Notes: a model not told the origin generated them from the sequence alone. A stretch of DNA of 24,325 nucleotides from an uncultured Collinsella sp. (GCA_900551195.1 URVD01000002.1:1-24325), one strand, 5' to 3'; positions 6,996 to 17,737 are shown, counted from the stretch's first letter. Program-made: numbers and translations.

Positions 6996-9900
6996 ATGAG
7001 AACGGCAAAGCGCATATTCGCAGAGTTCATGACGGTGGTCATGGTGCTCCAAGCATGCTCGCCCACGGTGGCTGCTGTGGCGGCAGGCTGGCAGAACATC
7101 TCGAACGAGATTGCTGCCGCATCTGCGAAGGCGTTGGATACTGCCGAGAGCGGCGAGACCAACGGCGATGTCACGATCGGGTCTGGGTCGAGTGATGCCG
7201 GCGCCGACAGCGACAGTGCTGGGGATGACGCGGTGAAGGATGACGCTGCAGCAGGCGATACCACCGATAGCGCCACTGGTTCCGATTCCACGGGCGACCA
7301 GACGGAAGGCGACGATGCCGCTGACGATGCCGCCGCTGACGACGCCGAGCAAGATGCCGATGATGCGACTTCGGAGGACGCTGATGCCCAGGCGGGTGCG
7401 ACGATCACGGATTTGAATAAGCTCGTCGAGCTGCTCGAGAAGAACGGCGCGGAAAGCATCGTGCGCAAAGACGACGAGAGCGGAATCCGAAGCCTCGATG
7501 TCAAGTCGTCGGAGGCGTTCGCCGTCCTGTCTAACGCCGACGCTTCGCTTTACTATGATGCGCAGATCAAGGTTATCATCACGGGCGATGCGAAGCTCAC
7601 CGAGTCGGCTAATAACGGCATGTCTTTCCAGGGTCTTGGCAGTGATGAATGTCCGTTTGAAGGCAGGATCTATAGGGACGTTGATAGTCCCGTCGAGCTT
7701 ACGACTGATCGGACGGTTTTTAATAACCTCAAGCTGTCTGACCAAAACAAAACGGTCAGGATAAAGTGGGTAGGCGCGACTAGCTATAGCGCACCGATGG
7801 TCGCTTCGAAGGTCAGCGGTGCGGAAAACGGCGAAGAGAGCAAGACACTCATCGCGTCGGTTGACATCGTGGAACCCGTGAACGTTGATGTGAAGGATGC
7901 GACTTCCGCCTTGACGGCACCCCTCCTGGGTGCGACGACGGGCGACCTTGCTGCGAACGTTACCTATAGCCTCACCGATTCTCGAAAGAATCTCAACGCG
8001 AATGCGACGGGCAACATTGGCTTGATTGCCAACACGGTCGAGAGCGGGAGCTTGACGGTTGAGTCCGTCACGTTCCCCAACGATCTGACCTCAGGCGGAG
8101 CCGTCAAAACGAGCTCTGGCAACGCTGGCCTGCTCGTAGGCGAAGTCAAGGACGGTGCGACCCTGAGCATTGGCACTCTGGCAAACGTTCCCACCGCCAC
8201 CGTCCAGTCTACGAACGGCTCCGCCGGTGGCGTTGTAGGACTCGTTGGCTCGAGCACGGGTGCCATGGTCAACGTCGCGAAAGCTCTCGACCTACACGCG
8301 CTCACCGTCAAGGGCACAACTGCCAGCGGCGGTTTTATTGGTAAAGCGACCGTGCTCACACTGGGCGCGGATAATAAGCAGATTGGGTGTCCTCTAAATA
8401 TTGGCGACGAGAACAGCGCTTGCTCTGGTGGCGTTATCGGCGACGTGAGCTTTGCGCAAGGATTTGCCGTTACGTCCAATATGTTCGACCTGGGCGACCT
8501 TGTGACTCTTGGTGCGTCGCAGCGCGCCGGCGCTCTTTTTGGCATGGCCGATATCTCTAATGGAGACATCGTGGTGCAAGGCGGGACGTATAAGAGCAAA
8601 CTCGCCTTACCAGAAGATGTTAGTGTCAACGGCAGCTACGGCGGCCTTGTCGGCAAGGTGTTCGCGACGAAAACGGACGACGACGGCGCTTTGCGCGCCT
8701 TTGTTGTTGAAAAGGATGCAGATAATAAGAATACGTGCTCAATTGAGTTTGACCTTGCGAGCAAGTTGTCCGACGCAGGCGGCGTTGTCGGCTATGTTGG
8801 CGATAGCGCAAATCCTAACTCGCAGCCCGTTGCCGTTGTCTTCAACGGCGTGACGGTTGCGTGCAAGGGAGATGCTTCGGCGCGAACGGGTACCGGAAAG
8901 TTCGGTGGCGCCGTGGGCGTTGTCGATACGCGCAATGTCCTTGACGTGCGAGATTTCAAACTTACAAGCGACAATCCTATCGGTAAGGCGCAAAGCAACC
9001 GTGCCGCGGGAATTGCGGGATCCGCGTGGAATGCTGTAATCAAATTCAGCGGCATCACGGATCTGTCGGGCGCAAGTTTTGCCGAGAACGCCACGACGGG
9101 TCAGCTCGTATACGAGAACCACAACGCGCTGATCTTCGCTGCCGGCAATGGCTCTAATGGTGATCTGGGAGACAAGGGCGCTGCGGTCTGGACCTTCAAG
9201 CGTAGCAACTCAGCCTCAAAGACGGACGACATCGCGACCTACGGTGAAGTTGTTCGTCTGGGCGGCGACTTCATTAAGCTTGATGTGGACACTCATAAGT
9301 TGACCTTGCCGGATTCGCTGACGGCAGCTAACGGTGCCTACGCCCTAACCACAGCTGAGGATTTCGCCAAGCTTGCGATTACCTGGCAAACCAACGGCTA
9401 CTACTCGATGGTTGACGGCGTTACCGAAAACAACCTTAACGGCTTGCAGTCCTCGACCATTACGGTGAACGGCACTATTGATCTCAAGGGCACGGGCCTG
9501 ACGGGTTTCACGCAGGATCGTGCAGACGGCTCGCAAGTTTTCTCGGGAACGTTGAACGGTGGCGGCACAATCAATCTTGCCGTCGGCGAGGCGTACGGCA
9601 AGCGTGGTGAAGACGTGCTCGACGGCAATAACACGAGCAACGGCAACGGCAAAATCTACCGCCACGGCCGCTTGGGCTTGTTCGCGGCCGTCAACGGTGC
9701 AACCATCTCCAACGTCACAATCGCTGGCTCCATGAAGTTCGATAACGGTTCGGCTATCGATGCCGGGTCGCTTGCGTGTGCCATCGTCGGCAACCTGTCA
9801 TTGTCTGGCGTAACGTGCAAAACGAATATCGCGTGCGATGATACGTTTGCCAATGACGTGAACATTGGCGGTATTGCGGGCAGCGTGCTGGCGGCTTCTA

Positions 9901-12900
9901 CGGTTGCGTTTAAGGATAACAGCAAGGCTCAAGCGACCATCGCTGCAACTAAAACGCTTAACGGCAATAGTCGCATTGGCGGCGCCATTGGTTATGCGGG
10001 CGATTATGGCTCGTCATTCAATGTTGCGGGCCTCGAAGTCGCCGGATCAATCGAAACTGGCGATTGCGCCGGCGGCAAGATTGCCCAAGTCGGTGGTCTT
10101 ATCGGCTGCATCGCACAGAGTACCTACAATGCAGGGACAATAGCCAACTCAGCTGATAAGTACGTGAACATTTCGGGCCTTTCGTTCAATTCATTCGAAA
10201 TGAAAGTCGGCAGGAACGGCGATAAGCTCAATGGCACGGGTGGTTTCTTGGGTTATAGCTGGGGCAACGCGGTCGTAACTATCGGAGATGAGAGCATTAA
10301 CAAGAATGAAAACTCTTATGCTCTGAAAACGACCAACGCTTCTATAACCGCGACTGCGGATGATTCCAAGGAACTCGGTGGTCTTGTATACGCCGCGAGC
10401 GGCCACTGGATTATCAACAACTATGCCATCGATCTCTCGGGCACAACCATTAATGCGGGCGCCGCTCAGACGCTCGGCGTTCTAGTTTGCCGCGGCTGCA
10501 AGGTGGATGATAAGACGACATATGGCGTCGAGAGCTACCTAGGCCTGTACTTGGAGGACAGGGCTTATTGGGATACCGCCTATAGGGTGCCCACCGGCGA
10601 GGGGGCCATCGTTGCGTCGGGCGTAACGTCCTTCGATGAATGGGTTGGCAGCGGTGTAAAACCAAACAACGGCAGCAAGCTCATGGACGCCGACTGGAAC
10701 ACGGTCGTTTCGCTACACACACAGAAAAACAAGCTGGACATGGACGGCGATTCCACAAAAGACAACAGCTACCATAATCGCTCGTCTTTCGGTCGAAGCC
10801 AGAATACGAACGGCAATACCCGCTACTTCTACAACCTCGACATAGCCTCTAAGAATTGTGAAGGCGGCTTTAGTGGCAGTCAAATCGATACAGCGGAAAA
10901 GCTGCTCTTATGGTCTGCTTACCGTTATGCTCCCGAAGGTATTCGTTCGACAATCGTTCCCAATGGCACGACAGGGCTCGATGATTCCATAACCATAACG
11001 GGTACAATCGATTTGGCCGGCTACAGCTATTATCCCACTCAGCCGAGCGGAGAGGTGACGGTTGAGAATGCGACCATTACCTTCTGCTACTCCAAGATCA
11101 AGGCCGAGCAGAATGGCAACAAGCTAAATTCCGATGCTACCCAGCACGAGAACATGCACTGCGGTCTTTTTCGAACGGTGGCAAACGGCGATCTCACAGT
11201 AAAAAACGTCACTTTGCGTGGTACTGTTGGGCCCGTTATTAATGACGGAAAGAGCTCTGAAGACGCTGGTGGAGCAAGCGGAAGCTCTTCGGGCGCGCTC
11301 GTGTGCCGCTACGTGTATGGGTCCAGCGACGGCAATGGCACCAAGATTAGAAAGATCTCAATTGATGGTCTTACGCTCAACAATCTGATTGTCGACGGCG
11401 CCAACAGCGCCACGGATGCTAACGCCTATATGCCTCTGCTCATCAACGAGATGCAGAAGTACGTGAGCCTGAACGCGAAGAATATCAAGACTACTGGGTA
11501 CACGAGTGACACCAAGGCGGCTACGTCGCTGTTCGGAAAGCTTGGTGTAGGCAGTGAGGCCGATCAGGTGACGGCAAAGTTTGAGCAAATCAGCTTGCCC
11601 AGCCAAAAGAACAAAACGATCTTCACCCATGCGAGCCTGCTGGAGAGTTTTGGCTACGGAAGCACGAGCACGGGCTCTGCGGACTACACCTTTACTAAGG
11701 CCGATGCCGATGCCGATGCAGGCAAGGTGACATACGGATCTGAGATTGATGGGAGTACGGAGTACCCGGGCAAGCAGCTTTGGTATTACGACGAAGCGAC
11801 GTATGGTGCCGTGAGCGGCTATGTGACGGTTGATGGTAAGAAGGACGGTGACGTCAGGCCTTGGTTTGGTGGCTATCTTCCTTATGTTTATAAGGGAAAG
11901 GCCACCGAGAGCGGCGTCCAATATCATGAAATTAAAGTCAACCAGCGCATTCCAAAGCTGGTAGAGGGATGCGGCACATATGGCGATCCGTATGCCGTTA
12001 AGGACGCGACTGAGATGAACGCCATCGCCAACTACATCAACAACCAAACTGCGCTCGACGGTTGGGAGGTCACCATTGCCGTCAACCAGAGTACGCTCTG
12101 TACTCGCCGCAGCGACAATAAAACCGACAATGAGGTTACGTACGTCTATAAGCAGGCGAAAGACACTGGGAAGAAGTGGGAAAAGAAGACCGGCGACACC
12201 ACAGATCCTTCGGCCACACTTTCCGACGAGATGATGCACCGCTATATCCAAAGCGCGTACTACAGTATTGAACCTACCGGGGGTAATACGATCACCCTCG
12301 ACGGCGCATCGTTTGGCGGTTTTGGCAACAAAGCCAACCCGTTCCGTGGCGTCATCGTTGGCAACCCTAAAGGTGATAAAAAGGCAACCATCAAGATAGA
12401 GAATAACGAGGGTTCGCTTCGCGGCCTTATTCCCTATAGTTACGGCAGCGTGGTGCGCGATCTGAATATTCGCTATGTGAACGCGTCGGCGACTATTACT
12501 TATTCTGCCAAGGATGCCGACGGTGTTCCGACGTCGTTCTTCGGTGGCGTTATCGGCTGCATCCTTGGCGGCGATAACATTATCGACGGTGTGGCCGTGA
12601 ATGGGACAACGCCCGATAACTCCACAACCGGCTTTACGGTTGCTGGTGGCGGAACTAAGCCACATCTTGTTCCCATCGGCGGTTACGTTGGTGCCATTGC
12701 GGGCGGCGGTGTGATCTTCCGCAATATGTCAGGGACGTCTTGGCGCGCTGGAACCAGCGACAAGTCTCAGGGGCTTGGAACGGGCAACTTCCGGCAGTAC
12801 GACAATCCCTACGTTGGTCGTGTGATTGATGGCTATGCCTTTAGCGAGGGCTGCAAAGTCGAAAACGGTAACGCTAACTACAAGATCAACGAGCTCACAA

Positions 12901-15900
12901 ACAAGGGAGCTGCCTGCGTCACTACCACGGGCACCGACAACAAGTATATCGGCACTGATGCCGAGGCACCCGTGACCACGGTGGAAAACGCCCAGGGCCT
13001 TTTGGTGCTCTCGGCCATCATTAGCTCGGGTGCGGGTGCTGGAGCGGCACATACTGACTACGCTAATTATGGCGTGTTCCGCGGCTCCAAGGCGTACTGG
13101 GGCAGCGATAAGCAGGACCCGGCGATAAACGGCTACCTGTTTGGCAACAAGGAATATGGTAAGGTGCGAAATGCCAGCTACGACTGCGTGGGCAAGCCTG
13201 CGAGCGCTTCCGGCGATTTCGAAACCGCCAAAAACGATGACCAGAAGGCCCCGGGCAAACAGGGGTGGCACGGCCCGCTCAACCATGATGACGATGTAAA
13301 TTCGCCCTACCTGGTGGCGTCCTACGCTGCCGACTACCAAACGGGCTACGTGTGCGCGTCGAAATCGATCGGCATGAGCCTGGAGTTCAAGGAAAATGCC
13401 ACCTATGATATGACTGGCTACGGCACGGGATACGTGGGTCTCAGCGGCCGTTACTATTCCAATGCTTGCAGCTCGAACGAGGCGTCCACCGATCGCGACC
13501 GCATCACGCCGCACGTGGCAACGATCGACGGCAACGGGGCCACCATCACGGTAGGCGCCAAAGATGCCACTTACGGCGTCGTCGAATATGCCGATGACGA
13601 CTATAAGGTCTCGGGCGTGGGCGGCCTATTCAGCACCGTGATGTTCACCTCAACCAATGTGGGGCAGAGCGTCACCGCGAATGACGGCGCTCAGGTCAAA
13701 GACCTCACCTTTAGTAACTGCAACGTATCGCTCACGTACAAAGACGCCAACGGTAGCATTGCCTCGGGACCGGCATCGAACGACCTCATCGGCACCGGCC
13801 TTTTGGCGGGCGCAACGGCCAACTACGACGGCAACACGCGTGGCGTCTACCGCAACGTACAGATGAAGAACTGCACCGTGTTGGGCGCAAAGAGCGTAGG
13901 AGGGCTTCTTGGCAGCTCGGGCCGTACCAGCCGAAGGACGGATAACGACGTGACCTATATGGTCAATTTCGGCTCCGGCACGCAGGCGCCCGCGAATCTC
14001 TGTGACTGCTCATACACTGGCCTTAGCGTCACGGGCGAGAAGTACGTTGGCGGCTATGTGGGTGCGATCGCCTCGCCGTGCGGCGTGTGGACAACCGCGG
14101 CCACAGGGGTATACGAGAAGACTATTGGCAAAAACTCGACCATAACCGCCACGGGAACAACACCCTACGTGGGCGGCGTGTTCGGTTATACCTCCAGTAA
14201 CGTATCGGTGAACACCAAAATTGGCATCACGGAAGCCGTCGCATCGAGCACGGCAGTCATCTCTGGGGTAAATGTACTCGCCACCGGGTCGAACACCGAT
14301 AAGTACATGGGCGCCGGCGGTGTGGTCGGAAGCGCCTATAGAGGCGTTATTTCTATAAGCAACGTGCGCATTGATGCCGGAGGCGATGCCAAGAGCGCCA
14401 TCATCGGCGATGCCACCGGAACGAACAATAGCATCCGTAATGCGGGCGGCTTGATTGGCGAGGTCACGAGCAGTGGCAGCCCCAACACGTACTGGTTTGA
14501 GGACTGTAGCGTCGAGAATATCAACATTGCCGGCACCGACCAATGCTCGGGCGGACTTATCGGCTACTACTTCAGCAATGTGAACATAGCCTGCAACAAT
14601 ATCGCGATTGAGAGCGCCACGATCAAGGGCAGGTGGAGCGGCGGTCTACTTGGCGCGATTAACAGCGGTGCCGACGTCATCAACGTCACCAACACAAAGG
14701 TATCTAACACAACGTTTGGCGGAACCTCCAACGGCGGCATTGCGGGCGACGGACGCGGCCAGTTCCATCTGGTAAACGTGCTCATGGACAGCAATACCTA
14801 CAAATTGGGCTCTAAGCAGGGCGTGCTCTTAGGCGAGGTTGACACAAACGGCTATAGCCTCTCCGCAGCGGGCGTGAACGTAAAGCTCGGCAACGGCAAG
14901 ACCACGCGTGATCTGCCGCCGATGGTTTACACGACCAATGCGGCCGCCGTAAACATGAAGTCGTATATCGCGTTTGGTGACTATAACGACACACTGGAAG
15001 CACCTGACAAGGGGATCACGCTCTACGGCGCGGACAATACCGCCACCACGGCAGCGAGCCCGTATGTGACCACGAGCCCCGTAAGCACGCTGGCGGCGCG
15101 TGCCTCCGACAACGACACCACCGATCGCTACCTGTTTGGCGACGGCGCCACCATCGACACCGCGGCGACCGTCCAGAGCGAGGCAGGCACCGGTGTTGCC
15201 GATCGCTACACCTACACGAATATCGGCGGCATTAATGACAACGGCGCCTATCAAAATAAGTCGAGCTACGATGCCTCATCCGTGGCCAGTAAGTTCAATT
15301 CGAATAATGATACAAGCAGCAACCAAGCCACAGCGGATTTCCCCGTTTTGGTGATCTCTGGCAACGACAACACGACGGTCAAGAGCTATCTAAACATCGT
15401 CACGAACGGCGGCTTCTCCGATGCCTGCAGATTGAATAACGAGAATGGCACCAATCCGCACGTGACGGCCAAAGCAGAGGTTTTCCAACTCAAGGACGGT
15501 GTGTTCGTTAAAGACGGTGACGCGTCGAACAATCCCACGCTTCGCGTAGTGAACAATGGCAAGAACAATATGTCGTTTAGCCCAAGCTCCGATTGGGACA
15601 ACGGCAAAGGTCGCTTTACGCTCCTGACCGTTACCTTTACCGAGGCGGGTCAGAGCTACAACGTTCAGGTGCCGATCATCGTTAAGCGCAAGCTCGAGAT
15701 CGATTTCACTGCAACGTATGATTACGGCACTCAATTTAAAGAAAAAGACTACGCTAACCTTGGAAAAGATGCACACGTGCTTACGAGCTTTGGCGAGCCG
15801 ATGACGGGTCTGCTTACCTGGACATACAATTCTGCCAATGGGAAGGAAGTCGACTTTGGCTGGGACAGCTATATGGCTGCTGGCGGCTCGATGAAGGGGC

Positions 15901-17666
15901 TCGGCAAGAGTATCCTCTTCAATGGTGCCGACGGAAGGTTGCCCCAGGGCACCCAGCTTACGCTCATCGATGCGAACGTTGATGGCAAGGCCGGTGGCAG
16001 AGAGTATCACTATACGGTGGGCGAAGGCGGAGCAACGAGCGTTTCCCTGAGCGGAAACGACGGCTTTAAGGATTCTGCGGGCAATCCATATCAGGAGCGA
16101 TGGCTGAGCGAGATCTTGGGTGTGTCGGCCACGCAGGATGGCGCCGGCACATGGACCGTGTGTGATAACGAGGCAGAGGCGACCGCTAAAGCGAAACTCG
16201 ATGGCAAGTGGACGCTGTTTAAGGTTGCGGGTGCTGACGTTCCCAGCAACAGTCGCTATACGCTAAAGGTACCCAAGGAGAAGGATACCGGCAGAGAGAA
16301 GCGTGCATCGGAGAGCGTCTACCTAGTTGTCAACGTGCCCAAGTCGGGCGACGGCGTGACGCAAGCTAGTATCAACGGTTTTACGGCTTCGTCTATTGAC
16401 TCGAATTCTTCGGGTGGCCGCATATCTTGGAATCTGCATCATGTTTTACGCACCGATGGCAGCGACGATATTCAAAACAGTACGGCATCGACATACAGCA
16501 TCTTGTCCAATTATGAGCAGAATGTAGTCGACAAAAAAGATGGGGCGTGCATTCCGGTTTCGAAGTCGGAGGACGGTGCCGCCTACGTTCTTTCTCTCGA
16601 TGTCATGGATACGGTTACGTTTAGCCCGAGCCAATACTATACAGAGAGCGACCATCTGTTCTATCAGCTCGATACATCGCTGTGTCGCTATGGCGCCAAC
16701 AACAACCTAATGGGAGTAAGCAGTTTCCCGAGCGGAACTTCGGCAATTGCGAAGTTCTATGTTGCCATCGGCAATCAGAACTACAGGTGGAGTGGCAGCG
16801 ATTGGGAGCCGTATGACGCTTCGACGCCTGCGTTTACACAGATTGTGACGGATACGGGTGATGACTCACTGAGGCTCACGCTCGACCATGACCTTGCCGG
16901 AATCCGCAAGCGTGCAGCGGGCGGATCCTTTACCGTGCGTACGGTAGTGGAAGAGATTCGCCTTACGCCGGACGGCTGCAACAAGGTTATCTCCCTGTCC
17001 AAGCAGTCTGGCGAGGACGCCTGTACCAAGATGTCCTATACCGCCAAGCTTTCGACGCGTAAGGAAGGCCTTAATACCTCGAGCCTGACGCAGACGAAGC
17101 GCGGTAACGTCGGGTACTATCGCATGGACACGGGTGATACGACCATTACGCTTTCTGCGCCAGATAAGTCGCAGCTTGGCATTAACGTGGACGACCTGCG
17201 TCCGATCGCGAATGGCACGATTGGTCTGGGTGCCACGTATGAACTGGGTGGACTCAGCAACGCCGCCGAGGCAATTGCGAACGCAGACTCTGTTGTGTAC
17301 ACGCTCTCGCTTCAGCGCCGCGGAACCGACGGCACGTATGAGAGCGTAACGGATGATATCTCAAACTACGTAACAGTGACGGAGAGTAAGCTTGCCGCGG
17401 TCGCTCCCTCCGGTAGCACGATCACCTTCACTGACTCGAAGGAGAACGGCAAGTTCAAAACGAAGAACGGTAATACGACGTTTAGCCTGCCCTTTACCGT
17501 TAAGGTCAACACGCAGGTTGAACAGCGTGAGCAGTTCTACGCGAACTATCGCTTGGTGATGACAGCGAGCCTGGTTAAGGGTGACGTGGCGAGCGCAACG
17601 CCTCAATCGCCCGACTATATGACCTATACGCTCACGAGGGTGAACCTCAACGGCATCGACCACTAG
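6996..17666 (+). CDS. Giant secreted GLUG-like repeat protein (3,556 residues), probable adhesin or fibre
   Basis: A single uninterrupted frame of 3,556 codons starting at ATG 6996, with AGAGG about ten bases upstream. The N-terminus (1-30) is a Sec-type signal peptide: basic start, hydrophobic core, likely cleavage after TVAAVAA. An LQAC within it is a poor lipobox alternative. Residues about 46-132 are an Asp/Ala/Ser/Thr-rich acidic linker. From about 140 to 2,780, short Gly-rich motifs of the GLUG type recur, such as GGVVGLVG (~410), GGLVGKV (~548), GGVVGYVG (~595), GGVIGC (~1850), GGYVGAIA (~2351) and GGLIGYY (~2518). They are interleaved with beta strands and suggest a long beta-helix. 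The last ~780 residues look like several beta domains. There is no LPxTG, no C-terminal membrane span and no recognisable catalytic site. GC is visibly lower than in the flanking metabolic genes. Probable role: surface adhesion or a fibre, working with the three membrane-tethered proteins encoded just upstream. Confidence 0.85.
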   Translation: MRTAKRIFAEFMTVVMVLQACSPTVAAVAAGWQNISNEIAAASAKALDTAESGETNGDVTIGSGSSDAGADSDSAGDDAVKDDAAAGDTTDSATGSDSTGDQTEGDDAADDAAADDAEQDADDATSEDADAQAGATITDLNKLVELLEKNGAESIVRKDDESGIRSLDVKSSEAFAVLSNADASLYYDAQIKVIITGDAKLTESANNGMSFQGLGSDECPFEGRIYRDVDSPVELTTDRTVFNNLKLSDQNKTVRIKWVGATSYSAPMVASKVSGAENGEESKTLIASVDIVEPVNVDVKDATSALTAPLLGATTGDLAANVTYSLTDSRKNLNANATGNIGLIANTVESGSLTVESVTFPNDLTSGGAVKTSSGNAGLLVGEVKDGATLSIGTLANVPTATVQSTNGSAGGVVGLVGSSTGAMVNVAKALDLHALTVKGTTASGGFIGKATVLTLGADNKQIGCPLNIGDENSACSGGVIGDVSFAQGFAVTSNMFDLGDLVTLGASQRAGALFGMADISNGDIVVQGGTYKSKLALPEDVSVNGSYGGLVGKVFATKTDDDGALRAFVVEKDADNKNTCSIEFDLASKLSDAGGVVGYVGDSANPNSQPVAVVFNGVTVACKGDASARTGTGKFGGAVGVVDTRNVLDVRDFKLTSDNPIGKAQSNRAAGIAGSAWNAVIKFSGITDLSGASFAENATTGQLVYENHNALIFAAGNGSNGDLGDKGAAVWTFKRSNSASKTDDIATYGEVVRLGGDFIKLDVDTHKLTLPDSLTAANGAYALTTAEDFAKLAITWQTNGYYSMVDGVTENNLNGLQSSTITVNGTIDLKGTGLTGFTQDRADGSQVFSGTLNGGGTINLAVGEAYGKRGEDVLDGNNTSNGNGKIYRHGRLGLFAAVNGATISNVTIAGSMKFDNGSAIDAGSLACAIVGNLSLSGVTCKTNIACDDTFANDVNIGGIAGSVLAASTVAFKDNSKAQATIAATKTLNGNSRIGGAIGYAGDYGSSFNVAGLEVAGSIETGDCAGGKIAQVGGLIGCIAQSTYNAGTIANSADKYVNISGLSFNSFEMKVGRNGDKLNGTGGFLGYSWGNAVVTIGDESINKNENSYALKTTNASITATADDSKELGGLVYAASGHWIINNYAIDLSGTTINAGAAQTLGVLVCRGCKVDDKTTYGVESYLGLYLEDRAYWDTAYRVPTGEGAIVASGVTSFDEWVGSGVKPNNGSKLMDADWNTVVSLHTQKNKLDMDGDSTKDNSYHNRSSFGRSQNTNGNTRYFYNLDIASKNCEGGFSGSQIDTAEKLLLWSAYRYAPEGIRSTIVPNGTTGLDDSITITGTIDLAGYSYYPTQPSGEVTVENATITFCYSKIKAEQNGNKLNSDATQHENMHCGLFRTVANGDLTVKNVTLRGTVGPVINDGKSSEDAGGASGSSSGALVCRYVYGSSDGNGTKIRKISIDGLTLNNLIVDGANSATDANAYMPLLINEMQKYVSLNAKNIKTTGYTSDTKAATSLFGKLGVGSEADQVTAKFEQISLPSQKNKTIFTHASLLESFGYGSTSTGSADYTFTKADADADAGKVTYGSEIDGSTEYPGKQLWYYDEATYGAVSGYVTVDGKKDGDVRPWFGGYLPYVYKGKATESGVQYHEIKVNQRIPKLVEGCGTYGDPYAVKDATEMNAIANYINNQTALDGWEVTIAVNQSTLCTRRSDNKTDNEVTYVYKQAKDTGKKWEKKTGDTTDPSATLSDEMMHRYIQSAYYSIEPTGGNTITLDGASFGGFGNKANPFRGVIVGNPKGDKKATIKIENNEGSLRGLIPYSYGSVVRDLNIRYVNASATITYSAKDADGVPTSFFGGVIGCILGGDNIIDGVAVNGTTPDNSTTGFTVAGGGTKPHLVPIGGYVGAIAGGGVIFRNMSGTSWRAGTSDKSQGLGTGNFRQYDNPYVGRVIDGYAFSEGCKVENGNANYKINELTNKGAACVTTTGTDNKYIGTDAEAPVTTVENAQGLLVLSAIISSGAGAGAAHTDYANYGVFRGSKAYWGSDKQDPAINGYLFGNKEYGKVRNASYDCVGKPASASGDFETAKNDDQKAPGKQGWHGPLNHDDDVNSPYLVASYAADYQTGYVCASKSIGMSLEFKENATYDMTGYGTGYVGLSGRYYSNACSSNEASTDRDRITPHVATIDGNGATITVGAKDATYGVVEYADDDYKVSGVGGLFSTVMFTSTNVGQSVTANDGAQVKDLTFSNCNVSLTYKDANGSIASGPASNDLIGTGLLAGATANYDGNTRGVYRNVQMKNCTVLGAKSVGGLLGSSGRTSRRTDNDVTYMVNFGSGTQAPANLCDCSYTGLSVTGEKYVGGYVGAIASPCGVWTTAATGVYEKTIGKNSTITATGTTPYVGGVFGYTSSNVSVNTKIGITEAVASSTAVISGVNVLATGSNTDKYMGAGGVVGSAYRGVISISNVRIDAGGDAKSAIIGDATGTNNSIRNAGGLIGEVTSSGSPNTYWFEDCSVENINIAGTDQCSGGLIGYYFSNVNIACNNIAIESATIKGRWSGGLLGAINSGADVINVTNTKVSNTTFGGTSNGGIAGDGRGQFHLVNVLMDSNTYKLGSKQGVLLGEVDTNGYSLSAAGVNVKLGNGKTTRDLPPMVYTTNAAAVNMKSYIAFGDYNDTLEAPDKGITLYGADNTATTAASPYVTTSPVSTLAARASDNDTTDRYLFGDGATIDTAATVQSEAGTGVADRYTYTNIGGINDNGAYQNKSSYDASSVASKFNSNNDTSSNQATADFPVLVISGNDNTTVKSYLNIVTNGGFSDACRLNNENGTNPHVTAKAEVFQLKDGVFVKDGDASNNPTLRVVNNGKNNMSFSPSSDWDNGKGRFTLLTVTFTEAGQSYNVQVPIIVKRKLEIDFTATYDYGTQFKEKDYANLGKDAHVLTSFGEPMTGLLTWTYNSANGKEVDFGWDSYMAAGGSMKGLGKSILFNGADGRLPQGTQLTLIDANVDGKAGGREYHYTVGEGGATSVSLSGNDGFKDSAGNPYQERWLSEILGVSATQDGAGTWTVCDNEAEATAKAKLDGKWTLFKVAGADVPSNSRYTLKVPKEKDTGREKRASESVYLVVNVPKSGDGVTQASINGFTASSIDSNSSGGRISWNLHHVLRTDGSDDIQNSTASTYSILSNYEQNVVDKKDGACIPVSKSEDGAAYVLSLDVMDTVTFSPSQYYTESDHLFYQLDTSLCRYGANNNLMGVSSFPSGTSAIAKFYVAIGNQNYRWSGSDWEPYDASTPAFTQIVTDTGDDSLRLTLDHDLAGIRKRAAGGSFTVRTVVEEIRLTPDGCNKVISLSKQSGEDACTKMSYTAKLSTRKEGLNTSSLTQTKRGNVGYYRMDTGDTTITLSAPDKSQLGINVDDLRPIANGTIGLGATYELGGLSNAAEAIANADSVVYTLSLQRRGTDGTYESVTDDISNYVTVTESKLAAVAPSGSTITFTDSKENGKFKTKNGNTTFSLPFTVKVNTQVEQREQFYANYRLVMTASLVKGDVASATPQSPDYMTYTLTRVNLNGIDH

Positions 17667-17669
17667 TTC

Positions 17670-17687
17670 CGAAGCCAACTGGCTTCG
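17670..17687 (+). terminator. Short hairpin just after the giant gene
   Basis: CGAAGCC (17670-17676) and GGCTTCG (17681-17687) pair around AACT, three bases after the TAG. No T-run follows (CAAAGGGGG), so it is not a standard intrinsic terminator. It may protect the 3' end or act with the larger inverted repeat downstream. Confidence 0.4.
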
Positions 17688-17737
17688 CAAAGGGGGCGGC
17701 AACCACCCGTTTCTTGTTCTCCTGGCCTGCTGCTGCC

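Noticed and set aside
7050..7065. Lipoprotein signal (LQAC) in the giant protein
   Set aside because: Gln at the -2 position is unusual for a lipobox and a better signal peptidase I site (TVAAVAA) follows; kept only as an alternative.
11358..13514. Two long minus-strand frames (11358-12665 and 12729-13514) within the giant gene
   Set aside because: They are shadows of a continuous 3,556-codon frame whose repeat motifs persist through these positions.
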